The notes under the pieces: generated by a model
Told to the model about the DNA's origin: nothing
Databases searched by the model: none
The model's input: the letters and a program-made list of their open reading frames with translations, nothing else
Part shown: in pieces, positions 34,141 through 42,694 of the stretch
How positions within the stretch are numbered: position 1 is the first letter of the stretch
Layout: each line of letters starts with the position of its first letter
Translations under genes and position numbers: made by a program
Assembly (NCBI GenBank): GCA_041391665.1
Contig: JAWKNO010000001.1
Location: 682,001-746,000 of the forward strand
DNA from: Bacteroidia bacterium
GTDB lineage: Bacteria; Bacteroidota; Bacteroidia; J057
DNA length: 64,000 bases
Reading direction: 5' to 3'

Positions 34141-34953
34141 TTACAACTCCAGTCTTTGGCGGATGAGATGCCATACGGCCTCGTGTTTTCGGGTGTCGCC
34201 CCAATTCATGCTCAGCGTTGCTACGGGGTCTTTGTCGTATGGACAAAACTCAAACATCAGGCTCAGGGTTTGCCCTGTTACTACCTTGGTGATGCCTTCT
34301 GAAAGAATGGCAACCTGTCCTTCATGACTGGGAAATATTCTTTCCAACTGATAAGTACTCAGTCCGGTATAGCTCGAGCTGTCCAACGTCGAAAGAAATG
34401 CTACAGGAGGAATCCGGTGGAGAAAATTGCGCGATATTTCTTCAAACAGGCTGGTCAGCGTTTCTATGGAAAAGGTTTCCGGATCGAAGGCAAACTGCTC
34501 GGTCATTTTTTCCGGAATTATTCTTTCCTCAGGCCTGATACCTATATGATCATGAACCATTTGCAGAAGATCATCTGCCTGGTGGGAGGTAATCTCTACT
34601 TCGCCGTTGGGGCCCTGCGCAAGTGGATGGAAAGAAAGGCGCATATTCACCCATTGTCCGTCGAGCGTTGAAGCATCAATGTAAAGCATCAGCAACTTAT
34701 CCCGCCGGTACTGATACATAAATTTTAGTTCCTGCGGATCCAGGCTAAAATGATAATCGCCATCCGTAGTTTCAAGCTGCATCCGGAACCAAGCCTTGTT
34801 GAGGTAGGTATGGGACAGCCGGTTGAGCAGCATGACAAGCATATCCGGAGCCACATTTGTATCAAAAAAGAAATAGTCAGACAGGGTAAATGTCGGCTTT
34901 GAGTAGGTGTACCCGCTACTCCTCATGGGCATATAGGGATTGCTGTCATACAT
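34141..34953 (-). CDS. Protein of unknown function
   Basis: A 270-residue soluble protein with no signal peptide or membrane segment. It starts MYDSNPYMPMRSSGYTYSKP, has a mixed alpha/beta pattern with strands such as DYHFSLDPQELKFMYQYRRD and VNMRLSFHPLAQGPNGEVEI, and a helical middle (FSIETLTSLFEEISRNFLHR). No family recognised. Codon use and base content look like those of the neighbours. It is upstream of ddl on the same strand, separated by the DnaA-box gap. Confidence 0.6.
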   Translation of the reverse strand: MYDSNPYMPMRSSGYTYSKPTFTLSDYFFFDTNVAPDMLVMLLNRLSHTYLNKAWFRMQLETTDGDYHFSLDPQELKFMYQYRRDKLLMLYIDASTLDGQWVNMRLSFHPLAQGPNGEVEITSHQADDLLQMVHDHIGIRPEERIIPEKMTEQFAFDPETFSIETLTSLFEEISRNFLHRIPPVAFLSTLDSSSYTGLSTYQLERIFPSHEGQVAILSEGITKVVTGQTLSLMFEFCPYDKDPVATLSMNWGDTRKHEAVWHLIRQRLEL

Positions 34954-35024
34954 CCTCCCAATGTACTAAAAACTTGCGAAGCAGGGTAGGGAAGAAGTAT
35001 GGGTAAAATTGCGCTTTATATGTA

Positions 35025-35453
35025 TCAGAATTCCCGCAGAAACATATCTTTCATTTTTCCCGCAATGGGGACGGCTTCGCCCTTTTCCAGATCTTTTACC
35101 ACGAAGGTTACTTCTCCGTCGAGAATGATTTTCTGATTTATGCGCATCACAATTTTGTGCGAAAGGGTAATGCTCTTTTCTCCGATGCGAATAATGCCGG
35201 TTTCAATATCCAGAATATCGCCCAGGCGGGCAGCACCGCTGTAATCAAGGGTTACATTTACCAGTACAAAGGCCAGACCCAGGTCGAGAAACATCCCTGA
35301 CTCAAAAAAACCCCGGAAGTGATTCCATCGCGCCTCTTCCAGAAACTCGAGAAACTTGGCGTTGCTAACCTGGCCATAAAGATCAAGCGTCCAACTCCTT
35401 ACAGTAATTTCGGTGTATGATTTTTTAAATGCCTTTTCGTCCAATGGTGCCAT
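35025..35453 (-). CDS. Acyl-CoA thioesterase, hotdog fold (YbgC/FadM-like)
   Basis: Single hotdog domain of 142 residues. The N-terminal signature VRSWTLDLYGQVSNAKFLEFLEEARW corresponds to the family's 'vr..d.D..GhvnNa.Y..~~E.aR', where an Asp and the following helix form the active site; here the usual second Asp region reads LDLYGQVSNA. FVLVNVTLDYSGAARLGDILDIETGI is the conserved second half. Cleaves acyl-CoA in the cytoplasm; chain length cannot be told. Confidence 0.83.
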   Translation of the reverse strand: MAPLDEKAFKKSYTEITVRSWTLDLYGQVSNAKFLEFLEEARWNHFRGFFESGMFLDLGLAFVLVNVTLDYSGAARLGDILDIETGIIRIGEKSITLSHKIVMRINQKIILDGEVTFVVKDLEKGEAVPIAGKMKDMFLREF

Positions 35454-35550
35454 GACTTATCGGGTGGTTTCTGCAAATAGGTGGGTAAAATAAATATAGT
35501 CCTTGTCTTTCAGGTGTTAAAGATACAAAAGCTACTGATAATTTGTATAT

Positions 35551-35558
35551 TAGTTTTG
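35551..35558 (+). promoter_or_regulatory. -7 element before the DUF3592 gene
   Basis: TAGTTTTG matches TAnnTTTG and is 20 bases before the ATG at 35578. No properly spaced TTTG upstream. Confidence 0.4.
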
Positions 35559-35577
35559 AAATCAGTCGTTTGTAGCT

Positions 35578-36417
35578 ATGCCTCAAAGAAATCTTCCGAT
35601 ACTTTCCCGCCTTGCCATCTTGTCTAGTGGTTTTGACGCCCAGTTTGGGTGGATATTTTTCGGATTTGGGATGATATTTTTCTGGATATTCTTTATGAAT
35701 TCGGAGATCATCGACCTGTTTGCTTATGGGGACTGGGACCCGACTACAGGTACCGTGGTAAAGCTGGATGATACCGATGCCGAAGTAAATAATACGGATG
35801 TGTATGAATATACTTATGAATATAATGTAAACGGAGAAGTATATACCGGTACTGCTTACACTACCGGGCGATCTTTTCGGGAAGGTCAAAATGTTTCTAT
35901 TGAATATAACCCCGATCAGCCGGGTGAGTCGCGGATGGCCGATTCCCGCAGTTCTTTATTTGGGTGGGAAACGATTTTTGTCATAATTTTTCCTCTGGTA
36001 GGGCTGGGTTTTATTCTTCACAGCTTCCGTCAAAATATGAAATCGATAGATCTTCTGGTGAATGGACGATTTGCGAGAGGAAAGCTGATAAACAAAGAAC
36101 CTACCAATGTAAAAATCAATGATCGGACGGTGTATAAGTACACATTTAGCTTTGAAGCGCACGATGGCAGAACTTATGAAGCTACCGGAAAAACACATAT
36201 TCAATCTCTATTAGAAGATGAAGAAACAGAGCGACTGATCTATGCGCCCAATGACCCTTCTTATGCGACGATGTATGATACCATTCCTTCCGCACCAAAA
36301 ATCAATCCTGACGGATCTTTCCGCCCCCTGCGAATTACCAGTTATTTAAACCTGATCCTTCCATTGGTAAGCATTATTATTCATGGGGGCTTTTATCTGA
36401 TCCGATATGTATTGTAG
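35578..36417 (+). CDS. DUF3592-type membrane protein
   Basis: 279 residues with three hydrophobic segments: about 23-42 (FGWIFFGFGMIFFWIFFMN), about 129-148 (WETIFVIIFPLVGLGFIL) and the C-terminal LILPLVSIIIHGGFYLI. Two extracytoplasmic repeats lie between: TGTVVKLDD...YEYTYEYNVNGEVYTGTAYTTGRSFREGQNVSIEYNPDQPGESR and ARGKLINKE...YKYTFSFEAHDGRTYEATGKT...ERLIYAPNDPSYATM. The repeated 'Y-Y-F...G..Y.G......G..V.V.YNP..P..S' is the DUF3592 pattern, here internally duplicated. Function unknown. Confidence 0.78.
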   Translation: MPQRNLPILSRLAILSSGFDAQFGWIFFGFGMIFFWIFFMNSEIIDLFAYGDWDPTTGTVVKLDDTDAEVNNTDVYEYTYEYNVNGEVYTGTAYTTGRSFREGQNVSIEYNPDQPGESRMADSRSSLFGWETIFVIIFPLVGLGFILHSFRQNMKSIDLLVNGRFARGKLINKEPTNVKINDRTVYKYTFSFEAHDGRTYEATGKTHIQSLLEDEETERLIYAPNDPSYATMYDTIPSAPKINPDGSFRPLRITSYLNLILPLVSIIIHGGFYLIRYVL

Positions 36418-36440
36418 CTTCGCTGCCCAAAGAGTTGCCT

Positions 36441-38186
36441 ATGAGAATGTTTACCCTATTATTGATTTCGCTGATTACAACATCTGCTCAAGACTTCACC
36501 ACGCCTTTTGAGCGAAGCCAAAAGACACAATCGGCGACTTATGAAGAAGCTATCCACTATTACCACCAACTCGACAAGGCCTTTGGCGAAGTTGCGATGC
36601 TGGAATACGGACTGACCGATGTGGGAAAGCCGCTCAACCTTGTGGTTATTTCCCGCGATAAGGTGTTTGATCCGGAAAAAATCAGGAAGACGGGTAAACG
36701 AATTTTTTTGATCAACAACGGGATCCATGCGGGAGAACCCTGCGGTATTGATGCTTCTATGATGCTGGCCCGCGACCTTGTCACGCGCCCGGAAATGAAA
36801 AAGATGCTTGACCATGTAGTTGTGGCAATCATTCCGGTGTACAATATCGGTGGCGCACTCAACCGCGGCTGTTGCAGCCGGGCCAATCAGGAAGGCCCCG
36901 AGGCCTATGGCTTCCGGGGAAATGCCAAAAATCTCGACCTCAACCGTGACTTTATCAAGTCTGACAGCCGCAATGCCCGGGCCTTCGCAAACATTTTCCA
37001 CACCTGGCAACCCGACGTTTTGGTCGATACTCACACCACCAATGGCGCTGATTATCAGGCTGTCCTGACCTACCTCGCCACCCTTCCCGGCAAGGCTGAT
37101 CCCGGAATCGCTGCTTATATGACTGAGAAAATGATCCCTTCCCTCGAAAATCATATGAATAGCCATTCCATCAAAATTTGCCCTTACGTAAATGTATTTG
37201 GTCAATCTCCCGACAAAGGGTTTGCAGCATTTCTTGATCTCCCCAGATACTCTTCGGGGTATGCTTCGCTTTTTCAGACTATGTCATTCATTTCTGAAGC
37301 GCATATGCTGAAACCTTTTGCTGACAGGGTAGAAGCAACCTATACTTTTCTTGAAGGAACCCTCTCCCAGATACATGCTGACTATCAGAATATCGGAGAT
37401 ATCATCCATACAGCCAGAGAAAAGGCAAAAATTCAAACAAACTTTGACATAATGTGGAAACACGATCCGGGTGTTTCGCGGCCATTGGTTTTTGAAGGAT
37501 TTGAGGCGCGTTTCAAACCCAGTATGGTTACCGGCCAACAAAGACTGTACTACGACCGATCATCTCCCTATAAAAAAACGGTTCCCTTTTTTTATAAATA
37601 TGAGGCTGTGAAGACCATTGCAAAACCCGTTGCGTATATCATTCCACAGGCCTGGACCCAGGTAATTGAAAATCTGAAAATCAATCGGGTAGAAATGTAT
37701 GACCTGAAAAAAGATACTGCCCTGCCGGTAGAGGTTTCCTATATTTCGGGTTATAAAACAGCAGAAAGAGCCTACGAAGGGCATTATCCCCATTCGCAGG
37801 TTGAAATAAAAAAGGAGCAGGAAGTGATTCAGTATTACGCCGGAGACAAGGTCGTATATGTAAACCAGACGCGCAATCCCTATATCGTACATGTGCTGGA
37901 GCCGGAATCACAGGATGCCTTTTTTGTGTGGAATTTTTTTGATGGCATTCTTATGCAGAAGGAATATTTTTCTGACTATGTTTTTGAAGAAGAAGCAGAA
38001 AAAATTCTAAAGGAAAACCCGCAGATCAGGGAATCGTTTGAAGAAGAAAAGGCCAGGGACTCCGTTTTTGCGTCTAATGCAGGCCTTCAGCTAAATTTTA
38101 TTTACAAACGATCTGTTTATGCTGAAAAGACGTACAACCGCTACCCTGTTACCCGTTGGAATGGAACTACACCATTACCACATTAA
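36441..38186 (+). CDS. Exported M14-family zinc carboxypeptidase
   Basis: From the chosen ATG, MRMFTLLLISLITTSAQD gives a signal peptide. Zinc site: NNGIHAGEPCGIDASMMLARDL holds the HxxE pair, and DVLVDTHTTNGADYQ the third ligand histidine; LDLNRDFIK carries the substrate-carboxylate-binding Asn-Arg pair. FISEAHMLKPFADR contains a plausible catalytic Glu. After the peptidase domain (to about residue 320) there is a long C-terminal beta-rich part. It should trim peptides in the periplasm or outside the cell. It lies between DUF3592 and PAS genes with short gaps. Confidence 0.88.
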   Translation: MRMFTLLLISLITTSAQDFTTPFERSQKTQSATYEEAIHYYHQLDKAFGEVAMLEYGLTDVGKPLNLVVISRDKVFDPEKIRKTGKRIFLINNGIHAGEPCGIDASMMLARDLVTRPEMKKMLDHVVVAIIPVYNIGGALNRGCCSRANQEGPEAYGFRGNAKNLDLNRDFIKSDSRNARAFANIFHTWQPDVLVDTHTTNGADYQAVLTYLATLPGKADPGIAAYMTEKMIPSLENHMNSHSIKICPYVNVFGQSPDKGFAAFLDLPRYSSGYASLFQTMSFISEAHMLKPFADRVEATYTFLEGTLSQIHADYQNIGDIIHTAREKAKIQTNFDIMWKHDPGVSRPLVFEGFEARFKPSMVTGQQRLYYDRSSPYKKTVPFFYKYEAVKTIAKPVAYIIPQAWTQVIENLKINRVEMYDLKKDTALPVEVSYISGYKTAERAYEGHYPHSQVEIKKEQEVIQYYAGDKVVYVNQTRNPYIVHVLEPESQDAFFVWNFFDGILMQKEYFSDYVFEEEAEKILKENPQIRESFEEEKARDSVFASNAGLQLNFIYKRSVYAEKTYNRYPVTRWNGTTPLPH

Positions 38187-38240
38187 ACAAAGTTTTTGAA
38201 CCGGACTCAGGCCCGTTTTTTCTATCACTCACTGATCTGT

Positions 38241-38699
38241 ATGGATATAGCACAGGAACTCACCGAAGCCCGAAAGAAAATTGCCGATCTTGAAAAAGAG
38301 CTGTCGGGTACCAAAACCCGTCTTCGGGAGTTGGCGGAATTGCCGCATATGATGAAAGGCTGGTTTGGCTATTTTGTCAGGCATCTGCCGGTGTCAGTAG
38401 CTATGTTTGATAATAACATGAACTACCTCCTTGCCAGTCAAAAATATATCAAAGACTATAAAATCACAGACCCGGATATAATCGGTAAAAACCATTATGA
38501 TATTTTCCCCGACGTACCTCAGCGTTGGAAAGATGTTCACCGACGTTGCCTTAAAGGTGTGATTGAGTCCTGTGAAAAGGATATTTACCACACCCGTAAT
38601 GGGTATTCGCTGTATATTGACTGGATCATCACTCCATGGTATGATGAAAACAATCAGGTGGGCGGTCTGATTATGTTCGCAGAAATTGTAAACGAATGA
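38241..38699 (+). CDS. Stand-alone PAS-domain protein
   Basis: Start chosen at MDIAQELTEARKKIADLEKELSG, which opens a coiled coil of about 30 residues; the frame extends 15 codons upstream. A single PAS domain follows: HLPVSVAMFDNNMNYLLASQKYIKDYKI, IIGKNHYDIFPDVPQRWKDVHRRCLKG and a PAC-like IDWIITPWYDENNQVGGLIMFAEIV. There is no kinase, cyclase or DNA-binding output domain and no early stop, so it ends where PAS signalling proteins usually continue. The stop overlaps the start of the TlpA-like gene (ATGA), so the two are coupled. Confidence 0.82.
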   Translation: MDIAQELTEARKKIADLEKELSGTKTRLRELAELPHMMKGWFGYFVRHLPVSVAMFDNNMNYLLASQKYIKDYKITDPDIIGKNHYDIFPDVPQRWKDVHRRCLKGVIESCEKDIYHTRNGYSLYIDWIITPWYDENNQVGGLIMFAEIVNE

Positions 38700-39175
38700 T
38701 TGGTAAAATGAGAATTTTGATCTATCTGGCTCTCTTGCCTTTATTTTTAAGTTCCTGCAAAAACCCGGGCGATATTCAATGGGAAAATATATCCGTAAGT
38801 GATCTGAATGGGCAGGCGGTGGATTTATCTCAGTATAAAGGAAAGCGATTACTGGTAAATCTATGGGCGACCTGGTGTGGCCCCTGTCGTGCCGAAATGC
38901 CGTCAATGGAAGTCGCCCGCGCCGGGCTGGAAGACCATGATTTTGTATTTATTGCGCTATCTGACGAGCCCTGGGATCGGATCCAGTCATTTAAAGAAAG
39001 CCACAACTATGGGTTTGAGTTTCTTCGCCTCAACGATCCGCTCAAGTCTTTAGGCATATTTTCTATTCCACAAACTTATATCATCGACAGCAAAGGCAAC
39101 GTCGTAAAGGCAATTAATGGAAGTATCGATTGGGGGAGTAAAGAATCTCTTTCTTTTCTCCAATCAGTCCCATGA
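38696..39175 (+). CDS. TlpA/ResA-like thioredoxin lipoprotein
   Basis: Lipoprotein signal MRILIYLALLPLFLSSC with the lipid cysteine, then a thioredoxin fold: VDLSQYKGKRLLVNLWATWCGPCRAEMPSM with redox motif WCGPC, and the cis-Pro loop FSIPQTYIIDSKGNVV. Acts in the periplasm as a thiol reductant, for example in cytochrome c maturation. The ATGA overlap with the PAS gene favours the start used here; an ATG 12 bases later would equally fit. Followed by another lipoprotein gene. Confidence 0.9.
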   Translation: MIGKMRILIYLALLPLFLSSCKNPGDIQWENISVSDLNGQAVDLSQYKGKRLLVNLWATWCGPCRAEMPSMEVARAGLEDHDFVFIALSDEPWDRIQSFKESHNYGFEFLRLNDPLKSLGIFSIPQTYIIDSKGNVVKAINGSIDWGSKESLSFLQSVP

Positions 39176-39188
39176 ATTCCTTAAATTT

Positions 39189-39210
39189 ACCGGTCTTTAA
39201 CCAAACCGGT
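39189..39210. repeat. Paired ACCGGT palindromes before a lipoprotein gene
   Basis: ACCGGT at 39189-39194 and 39205-39210 flank CTTTAACCAA, forming an inverted repeat in the gap, ending 5 bases before the lipoprotein ATG at 39216. It may be an mRNA hairpin hindering translation start or an operator. Confidence 0.35.
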
Positions 39211-39215
39211 ATGTT

Positions 39216-39854
39216 ATGCGGTATATTACCTTTTGCCTTGTCCTTTTCGGACTGATTTTCAGCCAGAGTTGCGATCGTTCTTCTGAAGCCAGTGAAACCA
39301 AGTCTTCAGAAAAAAATCAGTCAGTCAGCCCTGACCTGCAACATGTACAACAAAATGAACGGCAAACTCCTGCCGAAGCAGAGGTCGCTCGTCTGGAACC
39401 TGCTGTGCCTGATCCCGTGCAGGAAGAGCAGAAGATTAGCAATCTGGTACAAAGCAAACCAGTCAATTCCGGCCTGGAATTTGCCATGAACCTTCCGGAT
39501 GGATATACGATTGCTACTGCCAAAGGTACAGATGGTATATTAATCTACGCGCAGGAAGGCGGATTTCAACTGATTGTGAAAGAAACCGCATCGTCTCTTC
39601 CACAAATGCGTAAATACTGGGAAGATGGCCCCGATGGTCTGAAATTCAGCCGATGGCTGATCAATGGTGAAAACGGGCTCCTTGTAGAAATGGAAAAAGA
39701 GGGAAAAGCGGTTTATCATGTGGACTATTTATATGAAGGCAATATCAATTACAGGCTGACAACTCCTGTAGATAAATCCTTTTCGCAGTTTCAGGCGACA
39801 CAAATGTTTCATTCCTGCCGTATGATTGCCGGATTGAACCAGAAGACAAGATAA
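39216..39854 (+). CDS. Lipoprotein of unknown function
   Basis: MRYITFCLVLFGLIFSQSC is a lipoprotein signal. The next ~60 residues are a low-complexity linker rich in Ser, Glu, Gln and Pro, then a compact domain of about 120 residues starting VNSGLEFAMNLPDGYTIATAKGTDGILIYAQEGGFQLIV and ending KSFSQFQATQMFHSCRMIAGL. This last part resembles small domains found in proteins that test for deviation of a fitted value (PsbP/DUF-like), but I cannot name the family. Outer-membrane or periplasmic location. Confidence 0.62.
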   Translation: MRYITFCLVLFGLIFSQSCDRSSEASETKSSEKNQSVSPDLQHVQQNERQTPAEAEVARLEPAVPDPVQEEQKISNLVQSKPVNSGLEFAMNLPDGYTIATAKGTDGILIYAQEGGFQLIVKETASSLPQMRKYWEDGPDGLKFSRWLINGENGLLVEMEKEGKAVYHVDYLYEGNINYRLTTPVDKSFSQFQATQMFHSCRMIAGLNQKTR

Positions 39855-39874
39855 GACTTTGGATTTTTTTTGCT

Positions 39875-39882
39875 TAATTTTG
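39875..39882 (+). promoter_or_regulatory. -7 element of sucA
   Basis: TAATTTTG is a perfect TAnnTTTG match 30 bases before the chosen sucA ATG, giving a leader of about 24 bases. A TTTG occurs at 39858-39861, closer than the usual spacing. Confidence 0.5.
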
Positions 39883-39911
39883 TTATATATCATACATACA
39901 AAGGACGAATA

Positions 39912-42692
39912 ATGGCTGATCAATTGTCATTTTTAAGTAATACGACTCCCGAATTTGTGGACCAGTTATACCGGTCATTTCAAAATGATCCTGAATCCGT
40001 TTCGCAGGAGTGGAAAAGATTTTTTGAAGGGTTTGACTTCGCAAGAACCAATTACGGAGATGAGCCTGTCGAAATCAGACCTTCTTCAGGGGTAATTGAT
40101 GCGAGCGGATTGAAAGAGATCAATGTGCTCAACCTGATCAATGACTACCGCATCAGGGGACACCTCTTTACGAAAACGAATCCGGTTCGCGAGCGCCGTA
40201 AATATTCGCCAACCCTCGATATTGAGAATTTTGGCCTTTCTGATTCCGACCTCGATACTGTCTTTCAGGCAGGAACAGACGTCGGCCTCGGCCCGGCCAA
40301 ACTTCGGGATATCATAAAACTCCTGCAGGATACCTATTGCCAGTCGATCGGTGCGGAATACAAATATGTTCGCAACCCTGAAATGATCAAATGGCTGGAA
40401 GAGCGGATGGAGTCAACCCGCAACAAACCTTCCTTCGATATCGCTAAAAAGAAACACCTGCTGAGTATGCTCAACAAAGCGGTGATTTTTGAGAAATTTC
40501 TGGGTACTAAATTTGTCGGCCAAAAAAGATTTTCCCTTGAAGGTGCTGAGTCTCTGATCCCCGCCATGGACGCGGTGATTGAAAAGGGTTCAGAACTCGG
40601 CCTGGAGGAATTTGTAATCGGTATGGCGCACCGTGGACGCCTCAATGTGCTCGCCAATATCCTGAAAAAAGAGTACGACGAAATTTTCTCTGAATTTGAA
40701 GGGAAAGAACATAAAGACTCCGTCTTTCAGGGGGATGTGAAATATCACCTGGGATTTTCTTCGGACGTTGAAACCAGTTCTAAGAAATCTGTTCACCTGA
40801 GCCTTATGCCCAACCCTTCACATCTTGAGACGGTAAACCCCGTTGTCCAGGGTTCTGCCAGGGCAAAAATTGACCGCAAGTACCATGGCGACTATAATAA
40901 ACTGGCTGCCATCCTGATTCATGGGGATGCTGCCGTAGCCGCTCAGGGTATCGTCTATGAAGTCAGCCAAATGTCCCAACTCGAAGGTTATAAAACCGGA
41001 GGAACCGTTCATATCGTCATCAACAATCAGGTGGGTTTTACTACCAACTATATCGATGCCAGATCCAGTACCTATTGTACAGACGTAGCGAAAGTCATAC
41101 AGTCGCCGGTATTCCATGTAAATGGCGATGATGTAGAGGCACTGATATTTGCGGTAGAACTGGCGATGGAATTCCGGCAGACCTTCAAACGCGATGTGTT
41201 TATCGATCTGCTCTGTTATCGCCGCCACGGACATAATGAAGCCGACGAGCCGAGTTTTACACAGCCCCTGTTGTATAAAATTATCCGGAATCATCCTGAC
41301 CCAAGAGAAATCTATTTCCAGAAATTGCTCCACTCCACCAAGGTGGAAGCCAATATGGCCAAAGCGCTGGAAAAAGAGTTTAAAGCACAGCTTCAGGCTG
41401 AACTGGAAGAGTCTCAGGCAAAAGAATATCTTACGCCCACTCCTTATCTCGATGGAACCTGGAACGGTATCCGCCGACCCAATAAAGAAGATTTCGAGCT
41501 GCCCTCACCGGCAACCGGTGTAGATAAAGGAAAACTCAAAGCCATTCTTGAAAAACTTCACCAAATCCCCGCTGACTTTAAAGCACACAGCAAAATTGTC
41601 AAGCTTTTCGCCGACCGGATGAAAATGGTAGAAGATGATAAACTGGACTGGGCATTGGGTGAGTTGATGGCATACGGGACGCTTCTGATCGAAGGTTTTC
41701 CCGTTCGCCTTAGTGGCCAGGATTGCCGCAGGGGCACGTTCTCTCATCGTCATGCGGTCATTGTAAGTGAAGATGCAGAACAAGACTATATCCCGTTGAA
41801 TCACCTCTCGAAGGACCAGGCACCATTTATTGCCTATAACTCTCTCCTTTCAGAATATGGCGTTCTCGGGTTTGAATATGGTTATTCGATTACCAACCCC
41901 AACAATGTGGTAATCTGGGAGGCACAATTTGGCGATTTTGCCAATGGCGCACAAATCATGATGGATCAGTATATATCCAGTGCTGAATCCAAATGGCAGC
42001 GCATGAGCGGACTGATTCAATACCTCCCTCACGGTTTTGAAGGTCAGGGGCCGGAACACTCTTCTGCCAGAATCGAACGTTATCTGGAGCTCTGCGCCAG
42101 AAAGAATATGCAGGTGACGAATATTACGACTCCTGCCAACTTCTTCCACCTGCTCCGTCGCCAGCTTCACCGCGAATTCCGTATTCCGCTTATCGTGTTT
42201 ACACCCAAAAAGCTGCTTCGCTATCCGCAGTGTGTAAGCTCGCTGGATGATTTTGCAGAAGGCGGCCGTTTCCGCGAAGTGATTGACGATAACTATGTGG
42301 ACCCCGCAAGTGTAAAACGCATACTATGTTGCTCCGGGAAAGTATATTATGACCTTCTCGAAAAGCAGCAGGAAGATCAGCGCAAGGATATCGCCATTGT
42401 CAGACTGGAACAACTTTATCCACTGCCCGAAAGGCAGCTTCGTGAAATTATAGCCAAATATCCTCAGGCAGAGTTTTGCTGGGTGCAGGAAGAGCCGCGA
42501 AACATGGGGCCGTGGAACTATATCCTTAGGGTAATCACGGAAACAGACGTTCGATATATCGGACGCAAACCGGGTCCAAGCCCTGCAAGTGGTTCATATA
42601 AAAAACACGCGGCAGAGCAGGCCGATATTGTAACAGAATCATTTGATCTGGTATCTACCGCTAAATCCAGAGCAAAAGTCGCAGCCAAATAA
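39912..42692 (+). CDS. sucA: 2-oxoglutarate dehydrogenase E1 component
   Basis: Thiamine-diphosphate-dependent decarboxylase of the 2-oxoglutarate dehydrogenase complex in the TCA cycle. The start MADQLSFLSN is chosen over an upstream TTG in the promoter region. Signatures: N-terminal FVDQLYRSFQNDPESVSQEWKRFFEGF for E2/E3 binding, VIGMAHRGRLNVLANI, ILIHGDAAVAAQGIVYE, HIVINNQVGFTT, RLSGQDCRRGTFSHRHAV and EYGVLGFEYGYS. About 926 residues, complete. sucB is not downstream here; the next gene is on the other strand, so E2 must be encoded elsewhere. Confidence 0.97.
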   Translation: MADQLSFLSNTTPEFVDQLYRSFQNDPESVSQEWKRFFEGFDFARTNYGDEPVEIRPSSGVIDASGLKEINVLNLINDYRIRGHLFTKTNPVRERRKYSPTLDIENFGLSDSDLDTVFQAGTDVGLGPAKLRDIIKLLQDTYCQSIGAEYKYVRNPEMIKWLEERMESTRNKPSFDIAKKKHLLSMLNKAVIFEKFLGTKFVGQKRFSLEGAESLIPAMDAVIEKGSELGLEEFVIGMAHRGRLNVLANILKKEYDEIFSEFEGKEHKDSVFQGDVKYHLGFSSDVETSSKKSVHLSLMPNPSHLETVNPVVQGSARAKIDRKYHGDYNKLAAILIHGDAAVAAQGIVYEVSQMSQLEGYKTGGTVHIVINNQVGFTTNYIDARSSTYCTDVAKVIQSPVFHVNGDDVEALIFAVELAMEFRQTFKRDVFIDLLCYRRHGHNEADEPSFTQPLLYKIIRNHPDPREIYFQKLLHSTKVEANMAKALEKEFKAQLQAELEESQAKEYLTPTPYLDGTWNGIRRPNKEDFELPSPATGVDKGKLKAILEKLHQIPADFKAHSKIVKLFADRMKMVEDDKLDWALGELMAYGTLLIEGFPVRLSGQDCRRGTFSHRHAVIVSEDAEQDYIPLNHLSKDQAPFIAYNSLLSEYGVLGFEYGYSITNPNNVVIWEAQFGDFANGAQIMMDQYISSAESKWQRMSGLIQYLPHGFEGQGPEHSSARIERYLELCARKNMQVTNITTPANFFHLLRRQLHREFRIPLIVFTPKKLLRYPQCVSSLDDFAEGGRFREVIDDNYVDPASVKRILCCSGKVYYDLLEKQQEDQRKDIAIVRLEQLYPLPERQLREIIAKYPQAEFCWVQEEPRNMGPWNYILRVITETDVRYIGRKPGPSPASGSYKKHAAEQADIVTESFDLVSTAKSRAKVAAK

Positions 42693-42694
42693 GC

